This document shows positions 18,070 to 25,695 of a stretch of 64,000 nt of DNA, piece after piece. Source of the DNA: Gammaproteobacteria bacterium (lineage in GTDB: Bacteria; Pseudomonadota; Gammaproteobacteria; Ga0077554; Ga007554). The translations under genes were made by a program, and so were the position numbers. The notes below the pieces were generated by a model. It did not search any database. It had not been told where the DNA came from and saw nothing but the letters and a program-made list of their open reading frames with translations. The stretch's first letter is position 1. Each line of letters opens with the position of its first letter. The stretch is from assembly GCA_040183005.1 (NCBI GenBank), contig JAMPIW010000007.1, positions 1,109,314 through 1,173,313 on the forward strand. The letters are read 5' to 3'.

Positions 18070-19390
18070 CAGAAGTGTCCGGCAATTTCGCAAAGACGGC
18101 TATATAACATGATGATGTTGAATAGGAAAGTGTGTGTTTAGGGGTGTCACCGACTTGAACGTGAATTTTTTGGGAAACTGGGGCTTTCCCCCCAGGAGTT
18201 TCCGTCATGTATTCAGGCCAGTTGGTGTTCGCACAACTCATGGAGCATTTGTCCCTTCACACATTCCGTCGCTGCGTGCAGCGCTACCCTTCCAAATATC
18301 CCACCAAGACTTTTTCGCATCTCGATCAATTTCTCTGCATGGCGTTCGCGCAGCTGACTTACCGCGAAAGCCTGCGCGACATCGAAACCTGTCTGCGCGC
18401 CCACCAAGCCAAGCTCTATCACTTGGGCATACGAGGCAACATCGCCAAGAGCACGCTGGCCGATGCCAACGAGCAACGCGACTGTCGCATCTACGCGGAT
18501 TTCGCGATGAGCTTAATCCAGACCGCCAGAAAGCTTTACGCCAGCGACAGCTTTGCGGTCGAACTGGAACAGACGGTCTACGCACTCGATACCACGACCA
18601 TCGACCTGTGCTTGAGCGTCTTTCCGTGGGCACGCTTCCGCTCCACCAAAGCTGCCGTCAAGATGCATACGCTGCTCGACCTGCGCGGCAACATTCCAAC
18701 CTTCATCCACATCAGCGATGGCAAGATGCACGAGGTCAATGTGCTCGATATCCTGATACCCGAAGCCGGCAGCTTTTACATCATGGATCGTGGCTTCACC
18801 GACTTCGCTCGCTGGTTCACCCTGCATCAAGCACAGGCGTTCTTTGTCATCCGTGGCAAATCCAATCTGCTCTTTCGTCGCGTCTACTCTCGCACCGTGG
18901 ACAAGTCCACTGGACTGCGCTGCGACCAGACCATTGCATTGACTGCTCGCAAGGCCAGCAAGGATTACCCGCAGCACCTGCGACGCATCAAGTTCTACGA
19001 TGCCGAACACGACAGGTTTCTGGTCTTTCTGACCAACAACTTCGACCTGCCTGCGCTGACCATCGCTCAGCTTTATCGTTGCCGCTGGCAGGTCGAGCTA
19101 TTCTTCAAGTGGATCAAACAGCATCTTCGAATCAAGCGGTTCTATGGCACCACCGAGAATGCAGTCAAGACGCAAATATGGATCGCCATCGCGGTTTACG
19201 TCGTGGTCGCCATCGTGAAAAAGCGGCTCAATACCGAGGCTTCGCTTTACACAATCCTACAGATTTTGAGCCTGACTCTTTTCGAGAAAACGCCACTCGA
19301 TCAATTACTTAAAAATGCGGAGACGCAAATGAGCATGCAGAAAGACAATAACCAATTGAATCTATTCAATTAAATTACCGGACACTTCTG
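18070..19390 (+). mobile_element. complete IS4-family insertion sequence with 9-bp target duplication
   Basis: Terminal inverted repeats CAGAAGTGTCCGGCAATTT (left, from 18070) and CAGAAGTGTCCGGTAATTT (right, complement, ending 19390) differ at one base. The 9-bp sequence ATATTGCTC occurs immediately outside both ends (18061-18069 and 19391-19399), a clean target duplication. The 1321-bp element holds a single intact transposase gene. The insertion is intergenic, between the hairpin cluster and the RluA-like gene. Intact ends, intact gene and a perfect duplication suggest a recent, possibly still active, insertion. Confidence 0.95.
18207..19373 (+). CDS. IS4-family transposase (DUF4372-type N-terminus)
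   Basis: 388-residue DDE transposase. N-terminal DNA-binding region (SLHTFRRCVQRYPSKY, then FSHLDQFLCMAFAQLTYRES) of the type annotated as DUF4372, then the catalytic domain: first Asp in YALDTTTIDLCLSVF, second Asp in YIMDRGFTDFARW, and the IS4 signature Y-x2-R-W-x2-E-x6-K (YRCRWQVELFFKWIK) holding the Glu. No frameshift or internal stop. A second overlapping frame from 18134 is a shadow. Confidence 0.95.
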   Translation: MYSGQLVFAQLMEHLSLHTFRRCVQRYPSKYPTKTFSHLDQFLCMAFAQLTYRESLRDIETCLRAHQAKLYHLGIRGNIAKSTLADANEQRDCRIYADFAMSLIQTARKLYASDSFAVELEQTVYALDTTTIDLCLSVFPWARFRSTKAAVKMHTLLDLRGNIPTFIHISDGKMHEVNVLDILIPEAGSFYIMDRGFTDFARWFTLHQAQAFFVIRGKSNLLFRRVYSRTVDKSTGLRCDQTIALTARKASKDYPQHLRRIKFYDAEHDRFLVFLTNNFDLPALTIAQLYRCRWQVELFFKWIKQHLRIKRFYGTTENAVKTQIWIAIAVYVVVAIVKKRLNTEASLYTILQILSLTLFEKTPLDQLLKNAETQMSMQKDNNQLNLFN

Positions 19391-19408
19391 ATATTGCTCT
19401 TAAAACAG

Positions 19409-20320
19409 TTACCGCGCATCTGATGAAAGACATAATGACGGCGGAGGCTCGCACTCGATTACAACCTCACTCCCCGTGCGCGGATGGCGAAAAGCCAGTT
19501 CAGCGGAGTGCAAATGGTAGCCCGGGTCGCCGGGCACGGCATGCGTCCCCGGCGCGGGGAGTCCACCGGCAATATAAAGCGGATCACCCACCAGAGGATG
19601 CCCTGCCGCCGCGAGGTGAATGCGAATTTGATGAGGCCGACCCGTTGCAATACGCACGTCACAAAGAAAAGAGTCCGCGTAGCGTTCGAGGACGGTCACC
19701 TGGGATAACGAGGGTTTGCCTGTCGCTGTGGCGGCATGGAGGGAACCGAGCAATGTATGCGGAACCGGGCCGATAGGCGCAGTGATGGTGAGCTCTTCCC
19801 AGCCTGGATTGCCGTCGGCTAACGCACGGTAACGTTTACCGACCTCCTTCGCCGACCATTGCCGCATCAATTCTGTGCGGGCATCACGGTTTCGGGCGCA
19901 CAACACCAGGCCGGATGTCCATCGGCCCAGACGATGCAGCGGGGCGGCGTCGGGCGCATAGGTTTGCACCTGATAAAGCAGGGTCGCTTGTAGAAAATTA
20001 GCGCCCGGAAGCGTCGGCAAGCCCGCAGGCTTGGCCACTGCAAGCAAATCTTCGTCTTCATAAAGCACGGTGAATGACACTGGGGCGTCGGGTTCATCCC
20101 AAGGCGGGCGCCACCATACGAGGTCTTGGCCGCGGCGCAGCACGGTTTCGGGATGCGCGGGCATCGCATCGATAAGCACCTGGCCGGACGCGATACGCGA
20201 TTCCCATTCCGCAGGGGATGAGTGGCGATAACGATAGCTCAGATAGACAAGCAATGTCTGGGCTTCGGCTTCGGGGCCGATCCGTTCGCGATACTCGCAG
20301 CCTTCGTTGCGGATCGTCAC
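19409..20320 (-). CDS. RluA-family pseudouridine synthase-like protein lacking the usual catalytic Asp
   Basis: RluA-type enzymes convert uridine to pseudouridine in rRNA or tRNA. From the GTG at 20320 (VTIRNEGCEYRERIG) the product is 303 residues. Family motifs are clear: LYEDEDLLAVAKPAGLPT, RPHQIRIHLAAAGHPLVGD, and HRLGRWTSGLVL. In the last, the strongly conserved catalytic Asp of HRLD is replaced by Gly (codon GGC). The open frame continues to 20422 but enters the inverted-repeat element at 20326-20478, so upstream codons are probably not native. The target RNA cannot be told. Confidence 0.8.
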   Translation of the reverse strand: MTIRNEGCEYRERIGPEAEAQTLLVYLSYRYRHSSPAEWESRIASGQVLIDAMPAHPETVLRRGQDLVWWRPPWDEPDAPVSFTVLYEDEDLLAVAKPAGLPTLPGANFLQATLLYQVQTYAPDAAPLHRLGRWTSGLVLCARNRDARTELMRQWSAKEVGKRYRALADGNPGWEELTITAPIGPVPHTLLGSLHAATATGKPSLSQVTVLERYADSFLCDVRIATGRPHQIRIHLAAAGHPLVGDPLYIAGGLPAPGTHAVPGDPGYHLHSAELAFRHPRTGSEVVIECEPPPSLCLSSDAR

Positions 20321-20325
20321 TGTAA

Positions 20326-20478
20326 GAACCTGTTCAAGATCTCGATCAAGGGATGCAGCGCAAGGCGGAAACGGACGAAAAAGAGGAGTGTGCATGTAGT
20401 CTGCCGCTCCCCGGCCCCGCATTTTGAGTCCGTTTCCAACGCCGCGATGCGCCCTTCAGCAAGATCTTGAGCAGGTTC
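20326..20478. repeat. MITE-like inverted-repeat element (copy with GAACCTG ends)
   Basis: A 153-bp element with 17-bp terminal arms (GAACCTGTTCAAGATCT and its complement, one mismatch). Inside, left and right subterminal parts carry ATCAAGGGATGCAGCGCAAG and TTTTGAGTCCG...GCGCCCTTCAGC, both also found, in reverse order, in the copy at 55190-55329. The two copies share the interior but have different outermost arms. It sits at the start of the RluA-like gene and ends 12 bases from the Rieske gene stop. Confidence 0.85.
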
Positions 20479-20490
20479 AACGGGCGAACA

Positions 20491-20838
20491 TCAATAGTCG
20501 ACATACACCTTCCCATCTTCAACCTTGACTTTATACGTGTTCAGCGGCTTTTCGCCACGGATTATATTCAGCAATTGTATGCCGGGCGGAAAGTTCGCCC
20601 ACTCGCATACTGCGCCCGTCCTGACATCAAATTCCGCACGGTGAAAGTGGCAACGGATATGGCCATCGCCAACGATGTGTCCCTTTTCCAGCGGCAGCGA
20701 CATGTGAGGGCATTTTGCCTGTGTGGCATAAAAACCATCAGGAAGATGGATGAGCAATATCTTCTCATTCGCTGCGTGGTACACCTTTTTTTCACCAACG
20801 GGTATATCACGCTCATCCGCCACATAATTGAAAGCCAT
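20491..20838 (-). CDS. small Rieske [2Fe-2S] ferredoxin-like protein
   Basis: 115-residue soluble Rieske protein. The cluster ligands are plain: Cys43-x-His45 (KCPHMSLPLEKG) and Cys63-x2-His66 (CHFHRAEFD). No signal peptide or membrane anchor, so it is cytosolic, like the ferredoxin components of dioxygenases or NirD-type proteins rather than the bc1 subunit. No oxygenase or reductase lies nearby, so its partner is unknown. It precedes the RluA-like gene on the same strand but the two are separated by the repeat element. Confidence 0.88.
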   Translation of the reverse strand: MAFNYVADERDIPVGEKKVYHAANEKILLIHLPDGFYATQAKCPHMSLPLEKGHIVGDGHIRCHFHRAEFDVRTGAVCEWANFPPGIQLLNIIRGEKPLNTYKVKVEDGKVYVDY

Positions 20839-21090
20839 CGCATTCTCCCCATGAAATCATCCGTTAAGACCAGTGATACCGAGCATCGGCATCGCACCCA
20901 AACATCCTCCATTATAGCCTTAAACATCTCGCATGAAGATTCAGCGATTACCGGTCGATAGCGACGACGCCTAGCATAGAGAGGCGCGCGCATCCCAAAT
21001 CTGGCCGACACGATCAATACAAGTGCATAATGACCTTACTTTAAGAAAAAGTATTACCAACCAATTTCTTGAAAGAGGTGCGGGATACGA

Positions 21091-23898
21091 ATGGACGCGG
21101 ATGATCTCACCCCGATACTGCTCGACACCGTGCGCCAGCTCGGCATCGAGTTACATCCCGATAAAAAAGCTGGAGCAGCGCTGACGCTCGACAGCTCGCT
21201 GGATCGGGATCTGGGTTTCGACAGTCTGGCGCGAGTGGAACTGCTGCTACGTATCGAGCAGGCATTCGGCGTGAGCCTGCCGGAGCACACATTGGCGGCA
21301 GTGGAGACGCCACGTGACCTGCAACGTGCAGTGCTCACGGCCTCTGCCGCTGCTCCTCACGCTGCCATCCCGGCAAAGATCCGGGAGGTGGCGACGGAAC
21401 GGATTGAGGCAGAACCCGACCGCGCAGCTACCCTCCTGGATGTCCTGGACTGGCACATAGCCAACCATCCGCAGCGCACACATATCATCCTTCTTTCTGA
21501 AGAAGCCAGCGAGGAAATCAGCTATGCCACCCTGCGCCAGGGAGCAGAGGCTGTGGCGGCGGGGCTCCGTGCGCATGGCCTGCAACCTGGGCAAAGCGTG
21601 ACTATCATGCTGCCAACCAGCCGGGATTATTTTTATTGTTTTTACGGCATCCTGCTCGCCGGCGGCGTGCCGGTGCCCATCTACCCGCCTGCGCGCCTGT
21701 CGCAGATTGAGGATCATCTGCGCCGCCACGCGGGCATTCTGAACAACGCCCTTGCCTCTATCCTGATCACCGTACCCGAGGCCAAGGCGGTGGCACGGCT
21801 GCTCAAATCCCAAGTGGAGGGACTGCACAGCGTGACCACGGTGCAGGAGCTTTCGGTCTCCCGCACTGTGCTCGCCAGCCCCATCAGCGTCCCCGTCATC
21901 AAGGCCCAGGACATTGCCTTTTTGCAATACACCTCCGGCAGCACCGGCAATCCCAAAGGGGTGGTGCTGACTCATGCCAATCTGCTGGCAAACATCCGCG
22001 CCATGGGACAGGCGACGCGGGCGGACTCCACGGATGTGTTTGTCAGTTGGCTCCCCTTGCACCATGACATGGGGCTGATCGGCGCATGGCTCGGCAGCCT
22101 GTACTACGCCATCCCTTTTGTTGTCATGTCTCCCCTCGCCTTTCTGGCCCGCCCGGAGCGCTGGTTGTGGGCCATCCACCGGCACCGCGGCACACTGTCA
22201 GCGGCGCCCAATTTCGCTTATGAATTGTGCCTGCGCAAGATTGGCGACCACGCCATCGAGGGCCTGGACCTCAGTTCCTGGCGCATGGCCTTCAACGGCG
22301 CCGAGCCGGTCAGCCCTGACACTATCGTCAACTTCCAGCGGCGTTTCGCCCGCTACGGCCTGCGCCATGAAGCCATCGCACCCGTCTACGGGCTGGCCGA
22401 ATCCGCTGTAGGCCTGGCCTTTCCGCCCCCCGGCCGCGGCCCAATCATCGACCGCATCAAGCGCGATACGTTCATGCGCGCCGGCAAAGCCATCCCCGCC
22501 AGTGAAGAAGACCAAGATGCATTGCGCTTCGTGGCCTGTGGCCAGCCCTTGCCTCGCCACCAGATCCGTATCGTCGATGCCACCGGCCACGAACTGGGCG
22601 AACGCGAAGAGGGACGACTGGAGTTCCGCGGGCCTTCAACCACCAGCGGCTACTTCCGCAACCCGGAGCAGACGCGCCGTCTGTTTCATGGTGAGTGGCT
22701 GGATTCCGGCGATTTTGCCTACATCGCCGCTGGCGATATCTATCTCACCGGCCGCGTCAAGGACATCATCATCCGCGCCGGGCGCAACATCTACCCCTAT
22801 GAACTGGAAGAAGCCGTGGGCAACATCCCCGGCATGCGCAAAGGCTGTGTCGCGGTGTTCGGCAGCCCCGGCCCCGCCTCCGGCACGGAACGCCTCATCG
22901 TGCTGGCGGAGACGCGCGAGACCGAGGCCATCGTGCTGGACAAACTGCGCGGGGAGATCAACGCCCTGGCGATGAACCTGCTGGGCGAGCCGCCGGATGA
23001 CATCGTTCTGGCTCCGCCGCACACCGTACTCAAAACCTCCAGCGGCAAGATTCGCCGCGCAGCCAGCCGCGAGCTTTACGAAAAAGGCGGAACCACAGGT
23101 CGGCAGCCACACGCGGTGTGGTGGCAATTTGCACGCCTGACGTGGGCCGGTGTTGCACCGCAGCTGCGGCGCTCGCTGCGCCTGGCGTCCGGCATCCTTT
23201 TTGCCAGTTACACATGGTTCCTGTTCTGGGTATTGGCGCCTCTGACATGGCTGATGGCCGCCCTACTGCCGCGTCCCGCCTGGGGCTGGGCTATCAGCCG
23301 CATCATGGCTCGACTCTTCGTGCGCCTGTCCGGCACGCCGTTTGTGGTGCGAGGCTTGGAAAACCTGCCGCATGGGCCGTGCATACTGGTGGCGAATCAC
23401 GCCAGTTATCTCGACGGCATCCTGCTGGTGGCCGCCCTGCCAAAGCAGTTCAGCTTTGTCGCCAAACGGGAGCTGAGAGAGCGCATGATTCCCCGCGTAT
23501 ACCTTGAGCATATCGGCGCGGAATTCGTGGAGCGTTTCGAGCTTGAGCAAGGCGTTGAAGATGTGAAACAGCTCCTGCAAATCCTGCGCTCTGGTCAATC
23601 GCTGATATTTTTTCCCGAGGGGACTTTTGACCGCATGCCGGGATTGCTACCATTCCGCATGGGCGCGTTCGTGACGGCCACGCAGGCGGGTGTGCCGGTG
23701 GCGCCCGTAATCATTCGCGGCACCCGTAACATCCTGCGTGCCGACCAGTGGTTTCCACGCCGTGGTTCGATCAGCATCACGATCAGCGCACCGATCACAC
23801 CGGAAGGCCCCGATTGGCCTGCCGCCATCAAACTGCGCAATGCCACCCGCGCGGAGATCCTGCGCTTTTGTGGAGAGCCGGATCTGACTTCTGGTTGA
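21091..23898 (+). CDS. fusion of acyl carrier domain, acyl-AMP ligase and PlsC-type acyltransferase
   Basis: 935 residues with three domains. (1) About 1-85: acyl carrier protein, phosphopantetheine site LGFDSLARVE with Ser45. (2) About 115-660: adenylating enzyme with YTSGSTGNPKGVVLTH (residue ~280), GLAESAVGLAF, GEWLDSGDFAY, GRVKDIIIRAGRNIYPYE and the C-terminal Lys motif KTSSGKIRRA (~648). (3) About 740-930: PlsC-like acyltransferase with H-x4-D (NHASYLDG, ~769) and FPEGTFDR (~840), after a hydrophobic segment at ~700-730. Inference: a fatty acid is activated as acyl-AMP, loaded on the carrier Ser and passed to a lysophospholipid or glycerol-phosphate acceptor at the membrane. E. coli Aas has the acyltransferase first and no carrier domain. 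Confidence 0.9.
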   Translation: MDADDLTPILLDTVRQLGIELHPDKKAGAALTLDSSLDRDLGFDSLARVELLLRIEQAFGVSLPEHTLAAVETPRDLQRAVLTASAAAPHAAIPAKIREVATERIEAEPDRAATLLDVLDWHIANHPQRTHIILLSEEASEEISYATLRQGAEAVAAGLRAHGLQPGQSVTIMLPTSRDYFYCFYGILLAGGVPVPIYPPARLSQIEDHLRRHAGILNNALASILITVPEAKAVARLLKSQVEGLHSVTTVQELSVSRTVLASPISVPVIKAQDIAFLQYTSGSTGNPKGVVLTHANLLANIRAMGQATRADSTDVFVSWLPLHHDMGLIGAWLGSLYYAIPFVVMSPLAFLARPERWLWAIHRHRGTLSAAPNFAYELCLRKIGDHAIEGLDLSSWRMAFNGAEPVSPDTIVNFQRRFARYGLRHEAIAPVYGLAESAVGLAFPPPGRGPIIDRIKRDTFMRAGKAIPASEEDQDALRFVACGQPLPRHQIRIVDATGHELGEREEGRLEFRGPSTTSGYFRNPEQTRRLFHGEWLDSGDFAYIAAGDIYLTGRVKDIIIRAGRNIYPYELEEAVGNIPGMRKGCVAVFGSPGPASGTERLIVLAETRETEAIVLDKLRGEINALAMNLLGEPPDDIVLAPPHTVLKTSSGKIRRAASRELYEKGGTTGRQPHAVWWQFARLTWAGVAPQLRRSLRLASGILFASYTWFLFWVLAPLTWLMAALLPRPAWGWAISRIMARLFVRLSGTPFVVRGLENLPHGPCILVANHASYLDGILLVAALPKQFSFVAKRELRERMIPRVYLEHIGAEFVERFELEQGVEDVKQLLQILRSGQSLIFFPEGTFDRMPGLLPFRMGAFVTATQAGVPVAPVIIRGTRNILRADQWFPRRGSISITISAPITPEGPDWPAAIKLRNATRAEILRFCGEPDLTSG

Positions 23899-23922
23899 CA
23901 AAAATCTGAATCGGGCTATGCT
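23895..23922 (+). promoter_or_regulatory. strong sigma-70-type promoter for the copper cluster
   Basis: TTGACA at 23895-23900 and TATGCT at 23917-23922, 16 bases apart. The -35 box overlaps the stop codon of the preceding fusion gene. Transcription would start at about 23929, immediately before the ATG at 23931, so the mRNA for the first gene would be leaderless or nearly so. No CueR- or CusR-type operator was recognised. Confidence 0.55.
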
Positions 23923-23930
23923 TATCTGCA

Positions 23931-24308
23931 ATGATAAAAGCAATCTACAAGATCATCACCGTGCTTCTGGCCCTCACTTTAATGGCGGTGCCGATGAGGA
24001 TTTCCTATGCCGGAATTCATACCGCCATGGCAGAGCAGGCCTCCCCTACTTCCGGCTTGATCGGCAACAGCCATCATCACACCGATATGGACGATGCCGC
24101 ATCCAATGCCGATCAATGTGAAAAAGGCCACCCCACCAAAAGTGGCACGCACGATTGTTCCTCAGGCGCGCATTGCTGCTTCGCGCTGATCACAACACGT
24201 CATGACATGACGCACGTGAGCCCATCCACACCCCGATCCACTTTAACCGTTATAGTCACCGGCATCATCATCCCCACCGCAACAAAACCCCCCAGAAACA
24301 TCCTCTAA
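23931..24308 (+). CDS. small secreted His/Cys-rich protein, probably metal-associated (DUF2946-like)
   Basis: 125 residues: signal peptide to about 27 (MIKAIYKIITVLLALT, cleavage after SYA), then a short mature part with HHH at ~50, scattered Cys and a CSSGAHCCF motif at ~80. Short periplasmic proteins with such His and Cys patterns (DUF2946 and relatives) commonly neighbour copper-export genes. The DUF assignment is tentative. The position directly ahead of the Cus-type cluster supports a metal role. Confidence 0.55.
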   Translation: MIKAIYKIITVLLALTLMAVPMRISYAGIHTAMAEQASPTSGLIGNSHHHTDMDDAASNADQCEKGHPTKSGTHDCSSGAHCCFALITTRHDMTHVSPSTPRSTLTVIVTGIIIPTATKPPRNIL

Positions 24309-24503
24309 GCCCGATGTGCATGATGCACAATAGCGGCACCGGAAAACCCGTTAACTTCGTTTAATTTCGTAGGGTTCGCCCTGCGAATCTACTGACATGA
24401 TCGTCATGAACGGACAACGCCCTCATCCAGAGGCTCCGGAAATCTCGTGCATGTTATTATTTTTTGTTCGCACACACTGTAGCAAACTCAAGGGAGCACA
24501 GCC

Positions 24504-25181
24504 ATGATCGAAATCATTCCCAATTGGCATCCAATTTTTGTCCATTTCACGGTGGGTCTGCTCAGCACTTCGATAGGTTTTTTTCTACTGGCCTATCTGG
24601 TGAAAAATCAGCGCTGGCGCGAGCAGTGGCTCACCGTGGCTTACTGGAATCTGTGGCTGGGCGCCGGTTTTGCCGTCATCACCGGCGTGGCAGGGTGGTT
24701 TGCATTCAATAGTGTGAATCATGACACCCCGTCGCACGAGGCGATGATCGAACACCGTAATTGGGCGCTGGTTACCCTCGGCGTGGTGATACCGCTCGCG
24801 CTGTGGTCGTGGTGGAAATACCGTGCGGGGGCAAAGATCAATGTCATATTCCTGGGATTGCTGCTGCTCACCGGCGGACTGCTGCTATCCACTGCCTGGC
24901 ACGGCGCGGAACTGGTCTACCGCTACGGCTTGGGCGTAAAGTCGCTACCCAAGGCGGAAGGCGAAGGCCACGAACATTCCCATGCCGATGGCGGCGGCCA
25001 TGGTCACGGCAACAGTAGCGATGCCATGCCCGCCGCCCCCGCGCCGGACGCGACGATGGGCGAGCATTCTCCTCACGAGGATGAACATACACATGACGAA
25101 CAGCAGGCGGAACCGCATGACCAACCGGCGAAAAAAGCGCCCACACACATCGACGATCCGGCAAAACCACATACACACTAA
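24504..25181 (+). CDS. DUF2231 membrane protein with His-rich tail
   Basis: 225-residue inner-membrane protein. Four membrane helices in the first 155 residues and the DUF2231 start IPNWHPIFVHFTVGLLS, with a second conserved His in AWHGAELVYRYG. The last 70 residues are an extended tail rich in His, Asp and Glu (EGHEHSHADGGGHGHG, HSPHEDEHTHDE), a likely metal-binding tether. DUF2231 proteins resemble b-type cytochrome-like or heme-interacting proteins, but no function is established. A cytochrome c lipoprotein follows 16 bases later. Good ribosome site (AAGGGAG). Confidence 0.85.
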   Translation: MIEIIPNWHPIFVHFTVGLLSTSIGFFLLAYLVKNQRWREQWLTVAYWNLWLGAGFAVITGVAGWFAFNSVNHDTPSHEAMIEHRNWALVTLGVVIPLALWSWWKYRAGAKINVIFLGLLLLTGGLLLSTAWHGAELVYRYGLGVKSLPKAEGEGHEHSHADGGGHGHGNSSDAMPAAPAPDATMGEHSPHEDEHTHDEQQAEPHDQPAKKAPTHIDDPAKPHTH

Positions 25182-25197
25182 CGGAGAGATAGCTTCA

Positions 25198-25695
25198 ATG
25201 AGTAAAAAATATTGGCTGCCTTTAGTGGTTGGCATGGCCACACTTGGCGGTTGCGATTCTGGAGTAAATACGCCGCAGAAGACCATCACCACCATGACCG
25301 GCGTGGATGTCAAACGCACCCTCGACCCGAAGCTGATCGCGCAGGGCGAACAGCTTTATAAAGAGCATTGCGCGGCTTGCCACGGCGCCAAGGCGGAGGG
25401 CAGTCCCAATTGGCTCTCGGCCATGAGCCAAGGCAAATATCTGCCGCCGCCACTCAACGGCACAGGGCGGGAATGGCATAGCTCGCGCAACCAGTTGCAC
25501 AACCACATCAAGTACGGTAGCGAATTTGGTAAGGGCGATATGCCGGGGTTTCAGAACAAGCTCACCGACCAGCAGATCACCGCAGTGATGGCCTGGTTCC
25601 AATCGCTGTGGCCAGACCAGCTCTACGCCGAATGGGTCACCAAGCACACGGTGGGCAGTGTATTCGTTGATGAGAGTTACCAGAAGCAGCAGTGA
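25198..25695 (+). CDS. cytochrome c lipoprotein
   Basis: 165 residues from the ATG at 25198 (MSKKYWLPLVVG). Lipobox LGGC with Cys19, so the protein is anchored in a membrane facing the periplasm. One heme-c site CAACH at about 57-61 and a probable axial Met in GDMPGF near 120. The ribosome site GGAGAG precedes the ATG; the longer open frame running back to 24982 is an overlap with the DUF2231 tail. The end overlaps the cusC-like start. A heme protein between a DUF2231 protein and a copper pump suggests electron transfer linked to metal handling. Confidence 0.9.
   Translation: MSKKYWLPLVVGMATLGGCDSGVNTPQKTITTMTGVDVKRTLDPKLIAQGEQLYKEHCAACHGAKAEGSPNWLSAMSQGKYLPPPLNGTGREWHSSRNQLHNHIKYGSEFGKGDMPGFQNKLTDQQITAVMAWFQSLWPDQLYAEWVTKHTVGSVFVDESYQKQQ

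Noticed and set aside
17872-18241. Frames running through the hairpin cluster, including an N-terminal extension of the DUF1003 protein
   Set aside because: They simply read through palindromes; no ribosome site or family similarity supports them.
18134-19312. Second long plus-strand frame overlapping the IS4 transposase
   Set aside because: Arg/His/Ser-rich out-of-frame reading; the transposase frame carries the DDE and Y-R-E-K residues.
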